Positions 12,320 through 23,110 of a DNA stretch of 64,000 nucleotides are shown one piece after another. The DNA is from Pyricularia pennisetigena (lineage: Eukaryota; Ascomycota; Sordariomycetes; Magnaporthales; Pyriculariaceae): contig NC_043741.1 of NCBI RefSeq assembly GCF_004337985.1, positions 373,546 to 437,545 of the forward strand. The letters are read 5' to 3'. Numbering within the stretch: position 1 is the stretch's first letter; the number at the start of each line of letters is the position of its first letter. A program made the position numbers and the translations under genes. A model generated the notes under the pieces. It was not told the origin of the DNA. It did not search any database and saw nothing but the letters and a program-made list of their open reading frames with translations.

Positions 12320-15300
12320 TCACGTGTGTCTCCTCGGGGCCTTCCTCCGCTCTCGTGTCTTTTTCGCATCGTGCTCGGCAACATTGTCCTCGGGTCCGTC
12401 CTCCGCAAAAACATCCTCTGCTGCGCTCCTGATCCACTGTTGCAAATTTACCGGAGGTCCTGCTGCGTCCGGGTACTCCCTGTGAAAGGTATCCAGCAGT
12501 ACTGGTGAATTTTTCAAGTCGCGGGCCTCATACCATGTCTCATCAGGGTCGAGTCCGACCCACGATACCTGATATTGCAACGTCTTCTTTCGTCCGAATA
12601 GACGTGAGGCCAACACTTGCTCCACCTCCCACTCCGGTTCTCCGTTAATTTCGACCGGTGGTTCCGGCTTTTGATACTGCTGAGGTAATGGATCCGTTGC
12701 TGCCTTGCGCAGTCGGCTGGCGTGGAACAGCTTACTACCTTTATACCAGGCAGGGGTGTCGAGAATGAAGCTGTGGCCCTTTTCCTCGAGAATCGTCCAT
12801 GGTCCTGCATTTTGCGAGTCCAACTTGGTCGTAGGAGCTTCGGTGGAAAAACCCTTTTTGCTAACGTAAACCGCATCTCCCACCGTAAAGTCGACCGGTC
12901 GCCGCTTCTTATTAGCCTGCCTCTGTTGCTCTATCTGCGCTCCGAGTCCGTTGTTGCGGGCCAGTTCCTGAGCTTGCCGGGCTTGGCGGACCATTTCCAG
13001 CGCCTTTTGTTGCTGACCGGTCTCCAGGTCTTCTTCGGGTAAAGGTAAAGAGAGCGGGTCTCTAGGGCGAGCTCCGGTTTCTGCTTCGATCGGTGCCATG
13101 CCAATAGAGGCGTGAACGGACGAGTTGTGGCCGAAGTCGAAAGCGGGGATATGCCGTCGCCAATTCGTTTGGTATTTGTCTACATAAAAGCGCATTTTCT
13201 GATCCAATTCAGCGTTGGTAATTTCGACGCTGCCCTGACTTTGAGGGTGGCGGGCGCTTCCATGTTTATGCTTTGTTCCTGTCAACTCGTTTAGAGTGTT
13301 TAGGAACTCGGATATAAACGGTCCGGCGTTGTCGGAAAGCCATAAGTCGGGGACGCCTTTCCAACGGTACACGGTCTGATAATACCGCATGGCCAAGGTC
13401 TCCGCGGTGTCCGTCTTTTTTCCCGGTAGGGTGGCCAAAAGTTTGGTCAATCGGCAGATGAAGACCCAGACGTAATTATAGCCTTCTTTATCCTTGGGCA
13501 TATCTTTGCCGTCTACCATTACGTGCTGCCAACACCGTCTAGGTATCTCCAGTGGGTGCAACAGCCCAGGCGTCTTATCATGTCGTACCTTGTTGCGTTG
13601 ACATTCGCGACAATTCTTAATGTAGCGTTTGACGTCTCGATTTCGGTCGGGCCACCAATAGTCCTTTTTCAGGCGGCTGAGGGTTTTATTCTGGCCTCCA
13701 TGGCCGAAGATCTTGGGCTCATGAGCTTCGCGGATGAGAGCCGTTCTTAAGAAGATTTTGCCATCCTGGGTAGTCTCGGGTACCGTTAACAAATTGTCGT
13801 GGTGACCTAGGTTCTGTTTCAGGTTTTCTTCCAGGATAAGGGCCACCAGGTCAGCTCCTTGCGGTGCGGAGGGTTCCAAGTTGCTAATGGTTGGAAGAGG
13901 TTCGCCGGGTCGGGAGTCGATCTTTTCTGGAGGGATTAGTGCAATGGTGCGGTCTAACACAGCTCGGGCCTTGACCGTAGGGTTGTCGATGGTTTTGCGC
14001 GAAAGGGCATCGGCTGCCACATTATCCTTGCCGGGACGGTATTTAAAGGTGATGTCGAAGTTGGCCAGGTAGTCAGCCCATCGTATCTGGCGAGCGGACA
14101 AAAGTTTCTTGGTCGACCAATAAATTAGGGCCTGGTGATCGGTGAAAACACAGAACTTGGTACCCAACAGGGCTGGTTCGAAGTCCTTTAGCGTATTAAT
14201 CACAGCTAATAGCTCCTGGTCCTGAATCGGATAGTTTTGTTCAGCAGGGGACATGGTTTTGGACGAATAGCCGATTGGCTTCCAGCTGCCATCGTCCTGT
14301 TGCTGCCACACGACACCGGCGGTGGCCCTGCCACTGGCGTCGGTGTCCATCCTGACAGGCATACCGGGTTTGAAGAAACTCATCACGGGGGCGGTGATCA
14401 CCAGCTGTTTCAGCGCTTCAAAGGCAGATTTCTGCTCGGGGCCTCTTTCGAACGGGACTCCCTTTTTCAATAATCGGGTCAGAGGTTCTGCTTGTTCGCT
14501 GGCGTGATGGCAGAACGTCCGAACGAAATTGCATAAGCCTAGGAAGGATCGTACTGCGGAAACGGAGGTGACGTCGTCCCATTGCCAGCTGGTGATGGCT
14601 TCGACCTTTTTGGGGTCGATGCGGATACCTTTACCGATCTCTAGAAGTAAACCCAGGTACTCGATTTCGAAAACGCCGAAACTTGACTTTTTGATATCGC
14701 CTTGGAGTCCGGCTTTGTGCAGCCTGTAAATAACCTCCTCGGTTTGCTCAAAATGGACTTGCTCCGATTTATCCTCGGTATAAATCAACACGTCGTCTGC
14801 GTAGGCGCTCGCGAAAGCGTCCAGCAGTTCATTAAGCTGAGCGTTGATAAAAGCTTGGAACCAGGCGGGTCCGACCTTCAGTCCAAAGGGTAGGACCTTC
14901 CACTGAAATGTGCCTTGTCGCGTTTTGAACGCCGTTAAATACCGTGACTTCGGATCCATTAGCAATCTGTTAAAAGCTCGAATAATGTCGATCTTGGTCA
15001 TCCTCCGGGCTTTTCCACATCTGCTCAACGTCCCGGCCACGTCGGGGGCAAGTACTTGTCGTCCTTTGATGAATTTGTTTACCCATCGGTAATCCACACA
15101 AAAACGTTGCTCCTTCGATTGTGGTTTAGGAACGAACAAAGTTGAAGCTGCGGTCTCCTCCATGGTCCGTTCAATGAAATCGATCCTCAGAAGTTCGTCG
15201 ATGGTTTCTTTTTCCAACTCCATCATCGCGAAAGGGGTCGAATAGCGGGCTGGCCTCCCCTCCAAAGGTTTCTCGAGTTCCAAAACCACGTCGAAGCCGG

Positions 15301-16237
15301 GTCGGCTAGGCGGGAGAATCGTCGACGCCTTTTTGGAAAAGAAACCCTCAAGGTGGGCAAGTGCTTTGGGTAACTTGGCTCGTACTTGCGCGATGTGCTC
15401 CGGGTCTTCGTCTGCAGGGAATGGAATGGGACGTCCATCGTGAGTCTTGTTCCACTGCAGGGCTGATACCGCATTCAGGCTGGTCGTAGGCGTATCGTTT
15501 ACTGGTACCAACGGTATAGGCTCCGTGGGTAACGGGGATCGTTTCCATCGATCTTGACGAGGGTCGTTAAGGAGGGCACAAATATTAGCTGGCAGGCCTT
15601 TGTTAGAAACGGTCTTTGGGATAGTCGGGAAGGCGTTAATTTCTGCGATCTGAGCCTGGTTTTCGTGTTGGCGTTTAGGGCTTCGAAGTATCTTGTGGAC
15701 CTGGATGCGACGGTCTTCTTGTTCCATCTTGCGGTCCCGGCGGACTGCGTCAGCTTGGGCCTCAAGGTCCAGAGGCGGATTCGAACGTTGTACAACGATT
15801 GCGGGTGAGTATTGGGCCATGGCGGGCAGGTCGTTGGGCCAAACGAAGCTGCGGGTAGCTGGGAATAAGCCTACTCGATGCTTCGTCCACCATTCTTGTC
15901 CGATAAACACATCGTGGGCCGTTTCAAGGAGGATGAATTTCTGCCGTGGGAATTGTCGTCCGTCGATTTGCAAAGTGAGCCGAAGGTATTCGGTGGCTCT
16001 TGCGGTGACCTTCCTGTTAAAATCTCCAAAGTCCAAAGGTTTGGGGAGCTTTTTGATAGGTAGCTCTAAACGTTGGGCGACCTTTTTCGCGAGGCTCGGT
16101 CGGATGGATAAGTACACATCTGCTCCGGTGTCACAGAGAGCTTGGGCGTTGAGACCACGACCTTTGTCTTGCAATTGAATGGGAGCAAGAAAGGTGTTTA
16201 ATTTAGGTGATCTATCGATTTTAGCTATCTGAGGCAT
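12320..16237 (-). CDS. pol: Gypsy Pol polyprotein with chromodomain (1305 aa from first Met)
   Basis: One uninterrupted frame with domains in chromovirus order. Aspartic protease: DTGA at 36-39. Reverse transcriptase: YADD at 479-482. RNase H: DTDAS at about 631, with downstream catalytic blocks. Integrase zinc-binding HHCC motif: H839, H846, C876, C879. Integrase core: D909, D969, E1005, with D-35-E spacing exact. C-terminal chromodomain: about 1201-1255, with aromatic residues in YQVSWVG and ETWYEA. All catalytic residues checked are present, so the element is potentially active. The frame is open upstream of the first Met into the end of gag, in the -1 frame, so expression is probably by frameshift rather than from Met 1. 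The role is reverse transcription and integration of the element. Confidence 0.96.
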   Translation of the reverse strand: MPQIAKIDRSPKLNTFLAPIQLQDKGRGLNAQALCDTGADVYLSIRPSLAKKVAQRLELPIKKLPKPLDFGDFNRKVTARATEYLRLTLQIDGRQFPRQKFILLETAHDVFIGQEWWTKHRVGLFPATRSFVWPNDLPAMAQYSPAIVVQRSNPPLDLEAQADAVRRDRKMEQEDRRIQVHKILRSPKRQHENQAQIAEINAFPTIPKTVSNKGLPANICALLNDPRQDRWKRSPLPTEPIPLVPVNDTPTTSLNAVSALQWNKTHDGRPIPFPADEDPEHIAQVRAKLPKALAHLEGFFSKKASTILPPSRPGFDVVLELEKPLEGRPARYSTPFAMMELEKETIDELLRIDFIERTMEETAASTLFVPKPQSKEQRFCVDYRWVNKFIKGRQVLAPDVAGTLSRCGKARRMTKIDIIRAFNRLLMDPKSRYLTAFKTRQGTFQWKVLPFGLKVGPAWFQAFINAQLNELLDAFASAYADDVLIYTEDKSEQVHFEQTEEVIYRLHKAGLQGDIKKSSFGVFEIEYLGLLLEIGKGIRIDPKKVEAITSWQWDDVTSVSAVRSFLGLCNFVRTFCHHASEQAEPLTRLLKKGVPFERGPEQKSAFEALKQLVITAPVMSFFKPGMPVRMDTDASGRATAGVVWQQQDDGSWKPIGYSSKTMSPAEQNYPIQDQELLAVINTLKDFEPALLGTKFCVFTDHQALIYWSTKKLLSARQIRWADYLANFDITFKYRPGKDNVAADALSRKTIDNPTVKARAVLDRTIALIPPEKIDSRPGEPLPTISNLEPSAPQGADLVALILEENLKQNLGHHDNLLTVPETTQDGKIFLRTALIREAHEPKIFGHGGQNKTLSRLKKDYWWPDRNRDVKRYIKNCRECQRNKVRHDKTPGLLHPLEIPRRCWQHVMVDGKDMPKDKEGYNYVWVFICRLTKLLATLPGKKTDTAETLAMRYYQTVYRWKGVPDLWLSDNAGPFISEFLNTLNELTGTKHKHGSARHPQSQGSVEITNAELDQKMRFYVDKYQTNWRRHIPAFDFGHNSSVHASIGMAPIEAETGARPRDPLSLPLPEEDLETGQQQKALEMVRQARQAQELARNNGLGAQIEQQRQANKKRRPVDFTVGDAVYVSKKGFSTEAPTTKLDSQNAGPWTILEEKGHSFILDTPAWYKGSKLFHASRLRKAATDPLPQQYQKPEPPVEINGEPEWEVEQVLASRLFGRKKTLQYQVSWVGLDPDETWYEARDLKNSPVLLDTFHREYPDAAGPPVNLQQWIRSAAEDVFAEDGPEDNVAEHDAKKTRERRKAPRRHT

Positions 16238-16266
16238 GCAGACTGCCGAGGAGACTTCCGGCAGCC

Positions 16267-17814
16267 TTAGCAGTTTTCCGAATCAGACGAGGAAGTCGAC
16301 GACGAGTTGCGAATCGAATTGTCAGGCTGCGAATACGAATCCCCATGGTCCAGAGCCTGTAACATATTGGCGATAATTTTGCGATCGGGGCAGTGACGGG
16401 ATTGGTGGCCGGCCTTCTTACATAGAAAACAAAGACCTGCGTCCAAAAGAGCGCTCCTTTCCTTGTCGGAAAAAGTGACTACTTCCTTAACGGGTGTGGG
16501 AGTCGCTGTTTTAACCTCTCTCCTGTGTTCGTAATCGCGGGAACGGCGACGACGAGGCTCGGGCGATTGGCGCCCCTTTTTAGCCTGTTTCCTTTTAAGG
16601 TTTTCCTCGTAGGCGCGCTGATTAGCCAGTGCAGCGTTGGCGACTTTGTTCACGAAAGACTCGTACGATATATCCGGATTTTTAGCGTCGTCGAAAAGCT
16701 GGGTGTTCAATTTTGCCGGAATATGTTCGTATAGTAGGGTTTTACGCTCTGATTTGAGAATGTTGGCGCGGTCCGCCAAAGTGTTAACTTTGCCAACAAA
16801 AACATGGATGTCCATAGTTTTGTCTGCTGGGTCAAACATCATTTCAGCCAGTTCTCGGCGTGCTTTAGTGCCTTGGTTATCGTCGTGGTACACCGCAGCT
16901 AAAGTTGCGACCATCTCGGCAACACCGCTAAAAGGGTTTTCTTTCGAGGCGTAACGGCTACGCAATAGGTCGTTAGGCGGTCCTTTTGTTAACGAAAAAA
17001 GGGCTGCCATACGGCTACGTTCGGTCTTGTAAGTGCTTTCATCTTCTTCCATCATATCGGCGACTTGGATGATCCACGTGTCGAAGGTGTCGTCCTTACC
17101 CTCGAAAGATCCGGGGTCAACGCCGGTCTTGCGGGCTTTTCTATCATACCCGGGGTTAACGCTAATTTGGCCATTTCCGTAGGGCCTAAAGGCATCATGG
17201 GCGGCAAATCCAACAGGTTTAAAATCGGTCCCACCGAAGGCGCTGTTAAAGGGTGTAACCCCACGGGCTCCATTACTGGTGGAGTTGTTTTGGGTGGCCA
17301 ACTGGTCCTTCAGTTGGGCAATGGTAGCCAAGAGGTCTTGCAAATGCGATTGAGTGATGGTGGCCTGGCCGGTTGTGTTTTCGCTTTCGTTTGCCATTTC
17401 GCTTCTCATTTGGGCGGCAGGCGAGGGCGCTCTGCTTGGAAATTTCGGAATTTCGTTCCTGCCGTCTGACGTCTTGGCAGAAGGTTGGTGGGGAGGGCTT
17501 CGCGCCTCTCCTAAGTGTTCGGAAACTGACTCGTACTCGTACGATCCGTCAACTTCGATGCTGTCGACTGGCTGATCTTGCTCTGTGTCGTATTGGGGCT
17601 CAACGGGCTCTTCAGGCTCTGTGTTGGCGCTGGTAGGAGCGGGCTCTACTGGCTCTGGGCTCACTGGGGCAACTGTAATCTCTCCGTTTTGATCCGAACC
17701 TTCGGTGTTGGGAGTAGCAGTGCCTGAAGCCAAATTATCTGGCTTTGCTGAGTTTGCGTTTGTCACGCGTTGGGATTGGCGAATCGGTGGGCCGTAATTC
17801 TTACGCGGCGACAT
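16267..17814 (-). CDS. gag: Gypsy Gag protein (515 aa)
   Basis: Structural protein of the nested gypsy element. A long acidic, Pro/Glu-rich N-terminal third precedes a helical capsid-like middle (about residues 225-410). A Lys/Arg-rich linker leads to one zinc knuckle, CFLCKKAGHQSRHC at 462-475 (C-x2-C-x4-H-x4-C). The stop codon (16267-16269) lies 29 nt before the first Met of pol, which is in another frame. The sequence GGAAAAC just before the stop is a possible, non-canonical -1 slip site. Confidence 0.93.
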   Translation of the reverse strand: MSPRKNYGPPIRQSQRVTNANSAKPDNLASGTATPNTEGSDQNGEITVAPVSPEPVEPAPTSANTEPEEPVEPQYDTEQDQPVDSIEVDGSYEYESVSEHLGEARSPPHQPSAKTSDGRNEIPKFPSRAPSPAAQMRSEMANESENTTGQATITQSHLQDLLATIAQLKDQLATQNNSTSNGARGVTPFNSAFGGTDFKPVGFAAHDAFRPYGNGQISVNPGYDRKARKTGVDPGSFEGKDDTFDTWIIQVADMMEEDESTYKTERSRMAALFSLTKGPPNDLLRSRYASKENPFSGVAEMVATLAAVYHDDNQGTKARRELAEMMFDPADKTMDIHVFVGKVNTLADRANILKSERKTLLYEHIPAKLNTQLFDDAKNPDISYESFVNKVANAALANQRAYEENLKRKQAKKGRQSPEPRRRRSRDYEHRREVKTATPTPVKEVVTFSDKERSALLDAGLCFLCKKAGHQSRHCPDRKIIANMLQALDHGDSYSQPDNSIRNSSSTSSSDSENC

Positions 17815-17952
17815 TGATTTCGCGAATGGTGTCCTCTGTTTCTGTGGCCTAGTTTACCGTCGCGCACAGCCGACGTAGTGAATAATTGAATAAAGGGATT
17901 GAACGATATATTTTAATTGCTTCACCAGCAAATCATAGTGAGTTTAGAATTA

Positions 17953-18274
17953 TGTCACGGCCAGGCATACATTGGAGAACCTCAGTATATTAGGCGCTAT
18001 CGACGAAAATTCTAAACTGAAGAGAAGAGAGAAATTACAATCAACGACGCGCTCAAGAGACGCGCTTAAATCCGGAGGTAGTGGATCCTTGTCCGATCCC
18101 TGGCTCGGTGTGGAGCCGAGTCGTGATTCTGAGGGTAGGTCTAGGGGCCTGATCCTCACAACGCGCTCAAGAGACGCGCTTAAATCCGGAGGTAGTGGAT
18201 CCTTGTCCGATCCCTGGCTCGGTGTGGAGCCGAGTCGTGATTCTGAGGGTAGGTCTAGGGGCCTGATCCTCACA
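17953..18274 (-). repeat. 5' LTR of the gypsy element
   Basis: 322 bp, apparently identical to the copy at 11947-12268, including the same internal 114-bp tandem duplication. It contains the promoter of the element by position. Confidence 0.95.
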
Positions 18275-18279
18275 ATAAT

Positions 18280-19230
18280 CGTATTATATGCCGAAAAACA
18301 CGCCAGAAACGGTAAAGCGGTTATCGACGGCCTAAAAGTTAAATACGAATTACGGGAGGGGCAATTTTCCTGGTTTTTTGGGATACGCGTATTGCGAAAT
18401 AAAAAGCGACGCACAGCGACTTTATTGTACGATTTATATATCGAAAAAATCGCCATACGTTTTAAATTTACAAAAAGTTTGAAATACCCGCCAACGCCAT
18501 TATTAGAAAATCCTATAATAAAATACGAAAGGACCGCAATTCCAAACGAAATTAAAACCTACCAGGAAATGGTAGGGTTTATTTTATATACCGCAATTAT
18601 GCTTAAACCGGACGTTACGTACGCAGCATTAATATTTTCTAAATTCCTTACCAATTTTAATCCTTTTTACAAGCGTTTAGCCAAAAAAGTATTACTTTAT
18701 TTATATAGTACGAAATTTTTAAAAATCAAATACGGAACGAGCGACCAAAATCAGCATTTTATATTCGTAAATAACGCATTTTTCGGCGACGATTTAAATA
18801 CGAAAAGGTTTTTAAAAGGATACGTGATAATGCTATTCGGAGGAGCTATTAATTGGAGGGCGGTAAAATAGACCACGGTAACGACGTTTATAATAAAAGC
18901 AAAATTACACGTATTATCGAAGGCGGTTAAAGAAATTATAATTTTAAAGCGGATTTTTAAGGAAATACAGCTAAATTTTGGCGAATTTTGGAATTTATAT
19001 TGCGATAATAAATAAACGATTCGCCTAATCGTTAATAAAAACTTTCGCATTAATACCAACCTGCGTTATATAAATATATAAAATATATAATTTAAATAAG
19101 AATACGCCAAAAAAAATTTCCACGTTATTTACTTGGAAATAAAGTTTATATTTGTAAACGGATTTATTAAATCGCTATCGATCCCCAAATTCGAATATTT
19201 TAAAGCATTTTTAAATTTTTATAACGTTTA
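18280..19230 (+). pseudogene. Copia reverse transcriptase C-terminal part and RNase H, remnant
   Basis: Resumes exactly where the copia RT was cut: IIVLYAEK follows the Y-V-D-D box position. The frame stays open to about 18871 and includes FFGIRVLRNKK (normally F-L-G-I), YQEMVGFILYTAIMLKPDV (normally Y-R-x-x-V-G-x-L-x-Y-L-x-x-T-R-P-D-I) and an RNase H part (FVNNAFFGDD, then LYCDN and a SLSIPKFEYFKAF-like end near 19200). Beyond 18871 stops interrupt it. Confidence 0.85.
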
Positions 19231-21267
19231 ATAAAATTTAAAAGGGAATTCGGAAATACGGTAAGGAATATAATATTAAATAACGCGTGTTAAACCTATT
19301 AAAAAAAAAAAACAACGATAAAAGGTAACGAATATATAAAATAACGAATATTTAAGGCCGAAACCCACCCACAAAAAAACTTAATGGCCGACGCCAGCGC
19401 CGCCAGGAAATAATATAAAATAAATACCCGTAATAAATTAATTATTAAAAATCGCACCCACCATTACCGGTACGCCATTTATAATAATTAACCCCGATCC
19501 TATTTGGGTATTACGAAATAGCGCCTTTTTTGCGTTTTACGGCGTAAAAAAAACATTAAAAACCCCTTTTACGGGTTTTAGCGCAAAAATATTCCTCGCC
19601 TGGAAAATTACCAATTTTTTCGTTTAAAATTCGGTCCAATTCCGGAAATAATACGTAACCACGTTCCGAAAAAGTTAAATTTTTTTAACGGGGGTACGCG
19701 GCGATATAAAAAACGCCTGGCCCAAATCGCGCGCGGCGCGTTTAAAAAATCCCCTAATTGGGAAAAAAAAGCAGGTATACCCATTTCGGTAATTCCAACA
19801 ACGCGGTAAACGCGTTCCCCGAACACGGAAACGTACGCCGGGCTAATTAACGCATAAACCGGTCGCAATTCCGGACAAATACGTTTTCGCATACCCGAAA
19901 TATAATACCGGGCGATTTATAAAATCGTTTGGGCGTATACGACGGGGGCGAAAACGACGCGATTATATTACGTACGTTAATTTACGTTATTTATAAATAA
20001 ACGTTTTAAAATACGGGAAATATTTACGGAATGGACGGGGCGGTTATCGTTATTTTTTTTATCCTTTTCCTCCTCCTCGGTTTCCTTTTTTTTTTTCCTT
20101 TTTATATTTTTCGGTTTTTATATATATAATTAATATTACCCCACGTTCCTAAATACGGTTTGGGAATAATTTACGGTATTTTTAGCGCCGCGCGCGTTTT
20201 TAACACGCCCGGAAACGGTTTTAAAAACGGCGGTCTGGATAAACGCGGGGGCGGGTTCGGTAACGGTAGGGGTAGTAACGGGGACGGGCGTAAAGTCGGT
20301 AGGACCCCCAATTATTAATATTTCGGTAATAATTTTTTCGGTTTGCGTTTCGGAAATTACCGTTTCGGCGGGGATAGCGGCGGGGGTTATATCGGTAACC
20401 GTAAAAATAAAGGCGGCGCCGGTAACGACGGTAAAAAAGGTTTATATTTTACCGTTAATTTAATATTATAAAATCGGTTGCGATATAAATTATACCCGTT
20501 AATTTTTAATTTCCCGCTGGGAAAATTGAAAAACGCGTTATAATTGCAGCGTTTCGGCGGTATTAATTCGTTTATATATATATAAAAAACGCGTTAATTA
20601 AATCGCACGTTCGGAAATTCGCCAGAGCGCAGGTAAAAATTTACAATTATACGCGCCTTTCGGCGCGATTAAATCGATTCCCATTAATAGGAATAAAAAA
20701 AAACATTATATTATACCCGTTAACCAGCGTTTAACCGGTATTTAGCGCACAGCGCGATTTGCGCGCAATTTAACCCGCTAAAACAAACGGAAAAGGACCT
20801 ATTTTTATTATTATTATTATTACTGTTAATACTAATATCGACGTTAATAGGCGCGCAAATCGTTAAACGTAAATTATAGGGCGTAAACGACTATTTATGA
20901 ATTGGGTATTTGGGTATAAAATAAAATTTAAAATTAAAATTCGGATTTAGGAAAGCGAACGAAATATATATTCGCCGTGCGTTTACCAATTTTATTATAA
21001 ATTATTATCGCTATTAATATAATAAAAGGTATAATATTACGGATTCGTTACCATTAAAAAGGGTTTACCGCCTGCGTTAAATATAATAGGAAACGTTAAA
21101 AGCTGGTAAAACCCGCTTACGGCGCGCGTTGCACCGCTACCGTTTATTAGCATTATAAATTTCTTTTATTTACGTAAATAAATATATACAAATATTGGCC
21201 GTAAAAGTTATATATAATTATATAGATAATTGATTCTGCTTATTTACGCAAAGTTAACTGGGGGGTG
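19231..21267. other. Long 3' region of the copia element with antisense open frames
   Basis: About 2 kb lie between the end of RNase H and the 3' LTR, more than most copia elements have. The plus strand has no extended frame. The minus strand keeps an open frame at 19608-19892 (94 aa, with RVYRVVGITEMGIPAFFSQL) and a 101-codon stop-free stretch at 20139-20441 (Thr/Pro/Val-rich, including PTDFTPVPVTTPTVTEPAPA). They could be parts of one mutated antisense gene or a captured fragment. No family was recognised. Confidence 0.45.
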
Positions 21268-21433
21268 TGTTGCAGTAGATAGATTTTGGTATTACATGAC
21301 CAGATGAGCTTAGTTAGCGCTGTGCACACCATAAAAGCGCTGCCACGCTCGTTAGCCTAGATAGCGCACCCTACCTGAATACATGGCTCTCCTACCACTT
21401 ATGCAGGCTGCACGTGTACGTTCGTGTGCGTCA
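21268..21433 (+). repeat. 3' LTR of the copia element
   Basis: 166 bp, same ends as the 5' copy. At four of the eight differing sites this copy has T where the 5' copy has C, three of them in CpA context. Confidence 0.93.
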
Positions 21434-21438
21434 ACTGT

Positions 21439-23110
21439 CATGGACGTCATTCGTCATCCGCTCTTTGGCCGGTCTTTTTTTTTTTTTTTGTCTCTCCCTT
21501 TGTTCGCCTAATTCTCGGTTCTTCACATGGCAGTGTTTTACCTTGTAGAAACTCACAGTCGTCCAGCATCCAGGCAGTAGATGTCTAATAGACACTTGAT
21601 CGTTTTTTTTTTTTGTTTTCTTTTTTTTTTTTCTCCCTCAAAAGAACAAGATTGTAGATAGCCAGCGCTCCACACGATTAGGTTTTCGACAACTTTTCTC
21701 AAAGGCTCCTTCCGGGGCCTCGATCCTCTCCACCCGTTTCGGATATCCCCGTCAACGAGTCGTCAAGCTGCATTCACAATGTTAATCCCATTCCAGAAGA
21801 TGGCGACAAGGACGACGGGTGAATGGGAAGATTGTTTGCATCATCGATCTCGGTCAGTCATCTGGCGCCGGTCCCTGCACACCGCAACCTGCGCCGCATT
21901 TCCCAGTTGCATCTGTCTCTGCTTGCTGATCCCCCGCCCGGCAACACACAAATTGATCGCCTTTCCAGCTCCGCGATCGCTTCTCTCCTGATGAACATGC
22001 GTGTCTTGCCCTGGTCGACGCCGAAGTCGGCTAGCATTGAACTACTTATGCACATACTACGCACTAAACGTACCTGCTGAGTCTGCGGGCAACCAGTACC
22101 CCGCTCCACCACCAAATCGGGATTGGATCGGTCATACATTGGGTGCTTTTTTCTGGGTTTGATTGGTTTCACAAGTTCTTTGAGTTCTCCACAACCAGGT
22201 AGGGAGGTAGGTAGGTGTTTTGGTGTATACTAACAAAGTCGATAGTCGGTCGGGTCAGCAACAGCGGCAGCGGCAGTTGCGCTTCCTGCCAGGACGATAT
22301 TGAGATCACAAGCATCAAATGGCAGAATGAGTTAGAAAAAAAAAAAAAAAAAAAAAACCCTATCTCGGTTGAGATGGATAGTCAATACTTACTCGATCTC
22401 CCTCGAAGATCCAAAAGCTCTACCCCAGGTCTCAGGCATTTGGGTAGTGGCTTGTCTACTCTAAGCAATTAATTATGGAGTAATCCAAAAAATCTCGGCT
22501 TGGCCTGTCCGGGGTTGCATTCAACGGAGGTTCGTCGAGTCATCCCCGGTCTCCATTCCAGGCCATTCAATCCATTGTCAAAAAATTCTTTTTCCATGGT
22601 TCCTATCCGTCTTCCTTGGTGATCACTCCAACGTTGACTTCTAAATGGGATTTTTTGTTCCCTTGACCCCTGGGCCATGATTACAACACGTCTCGGTCAG
22701 CTTCTAAAAACCCTTGACCTGTCGGTTTAAATTTAATTCCCCATCCTGTCGCAGGACGAATATACCTTTGTTCCTGAATTGATCATCGTCGGGAGCAGGG
22801 TACTGGGTGCCACGGAAACGTGCAGCGTGCCGTTATTCCCGAGCCGACGGGCTTGGCGTCAAGACGACAATCAACAACAACTCAAGACATCATTCCACGG
22901 GACCTGTAGAGGCAACGCAGGCCAATCTCGGCACGCTGTACAGACTGCAGCTATCCGCCGGGGAATATCCAGGTCCTTGCCTGCGTCAGGATCCTCAAGG
23001 CCCGGGGCCCGTAGCTATTTTAGCGGGCTATTTGGATGTCGACTTGTTTTAACCGGGACGAATCACCTACCACTTTTTGCTTGAGGTATCAACCAAGCGC
23101 TTGATGAGCC
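21439..23110. other. Intergenic region upstream of the MFS transporter gene
   Basis: Contains T-rich tracts (around 21475-21490 and 21604-21635) and an A tract (about 22336-22357). No supported gene or RNA was found. Confidence 0.4.

Larger units (their letters stand above)
11942..18279 (-). mobile_element. Intact Ty3/gypsy chromovirus inserted in the copia element
   Basis: A 6328-bp element at 11947-18274, transcribed on the minus strand, flanked by the 5-bp duplication ATAAT (11942-11946 and 18275-18279). The two 322-bp LTRs appear identical by eye. Gag and pol are both fully open. A polypurine tract (sense AGAGGGGGGTAA, plus positions 12269-12280) adjoins the 3' LTR. Base composition is normal for the host and shows none of the C-to-T decay of the surrounding copia DNA. 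This indicates recent insertion into an already degraded target. Confidence 0.96.
7059..21438 (+). mobile_element. Ty1/copia LTR retrotransposon, heavily mutated, with a nested gypsy element
   Basis: The element proper spans 7064-21433 and is bounded by 166-bp LTRs that start TGTTGCAG and end GTCA, flanked by the 5-bp duplication ACTGT (7059-7063 and 21434-21438). Without the nested 6328-bp element and its 5-bp duplication, the original length is 8037 bp. Internal order is copia-like on the plus strand: integrase remnants, then reverse transcriptase, then RNase H. A G-rich tract (about 21258-21267) lies just before the 3' LTR, as expected for the polypurine primer. The internal region is extremely AT-rich. 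TAA stops are everywhere and AG/TG and CT/CA contexts look depleted, while CpG remains common, which is typical of repeat-induced C-to-T mutation in fungi. No intact copia protein remains. Confidence 0.92.
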
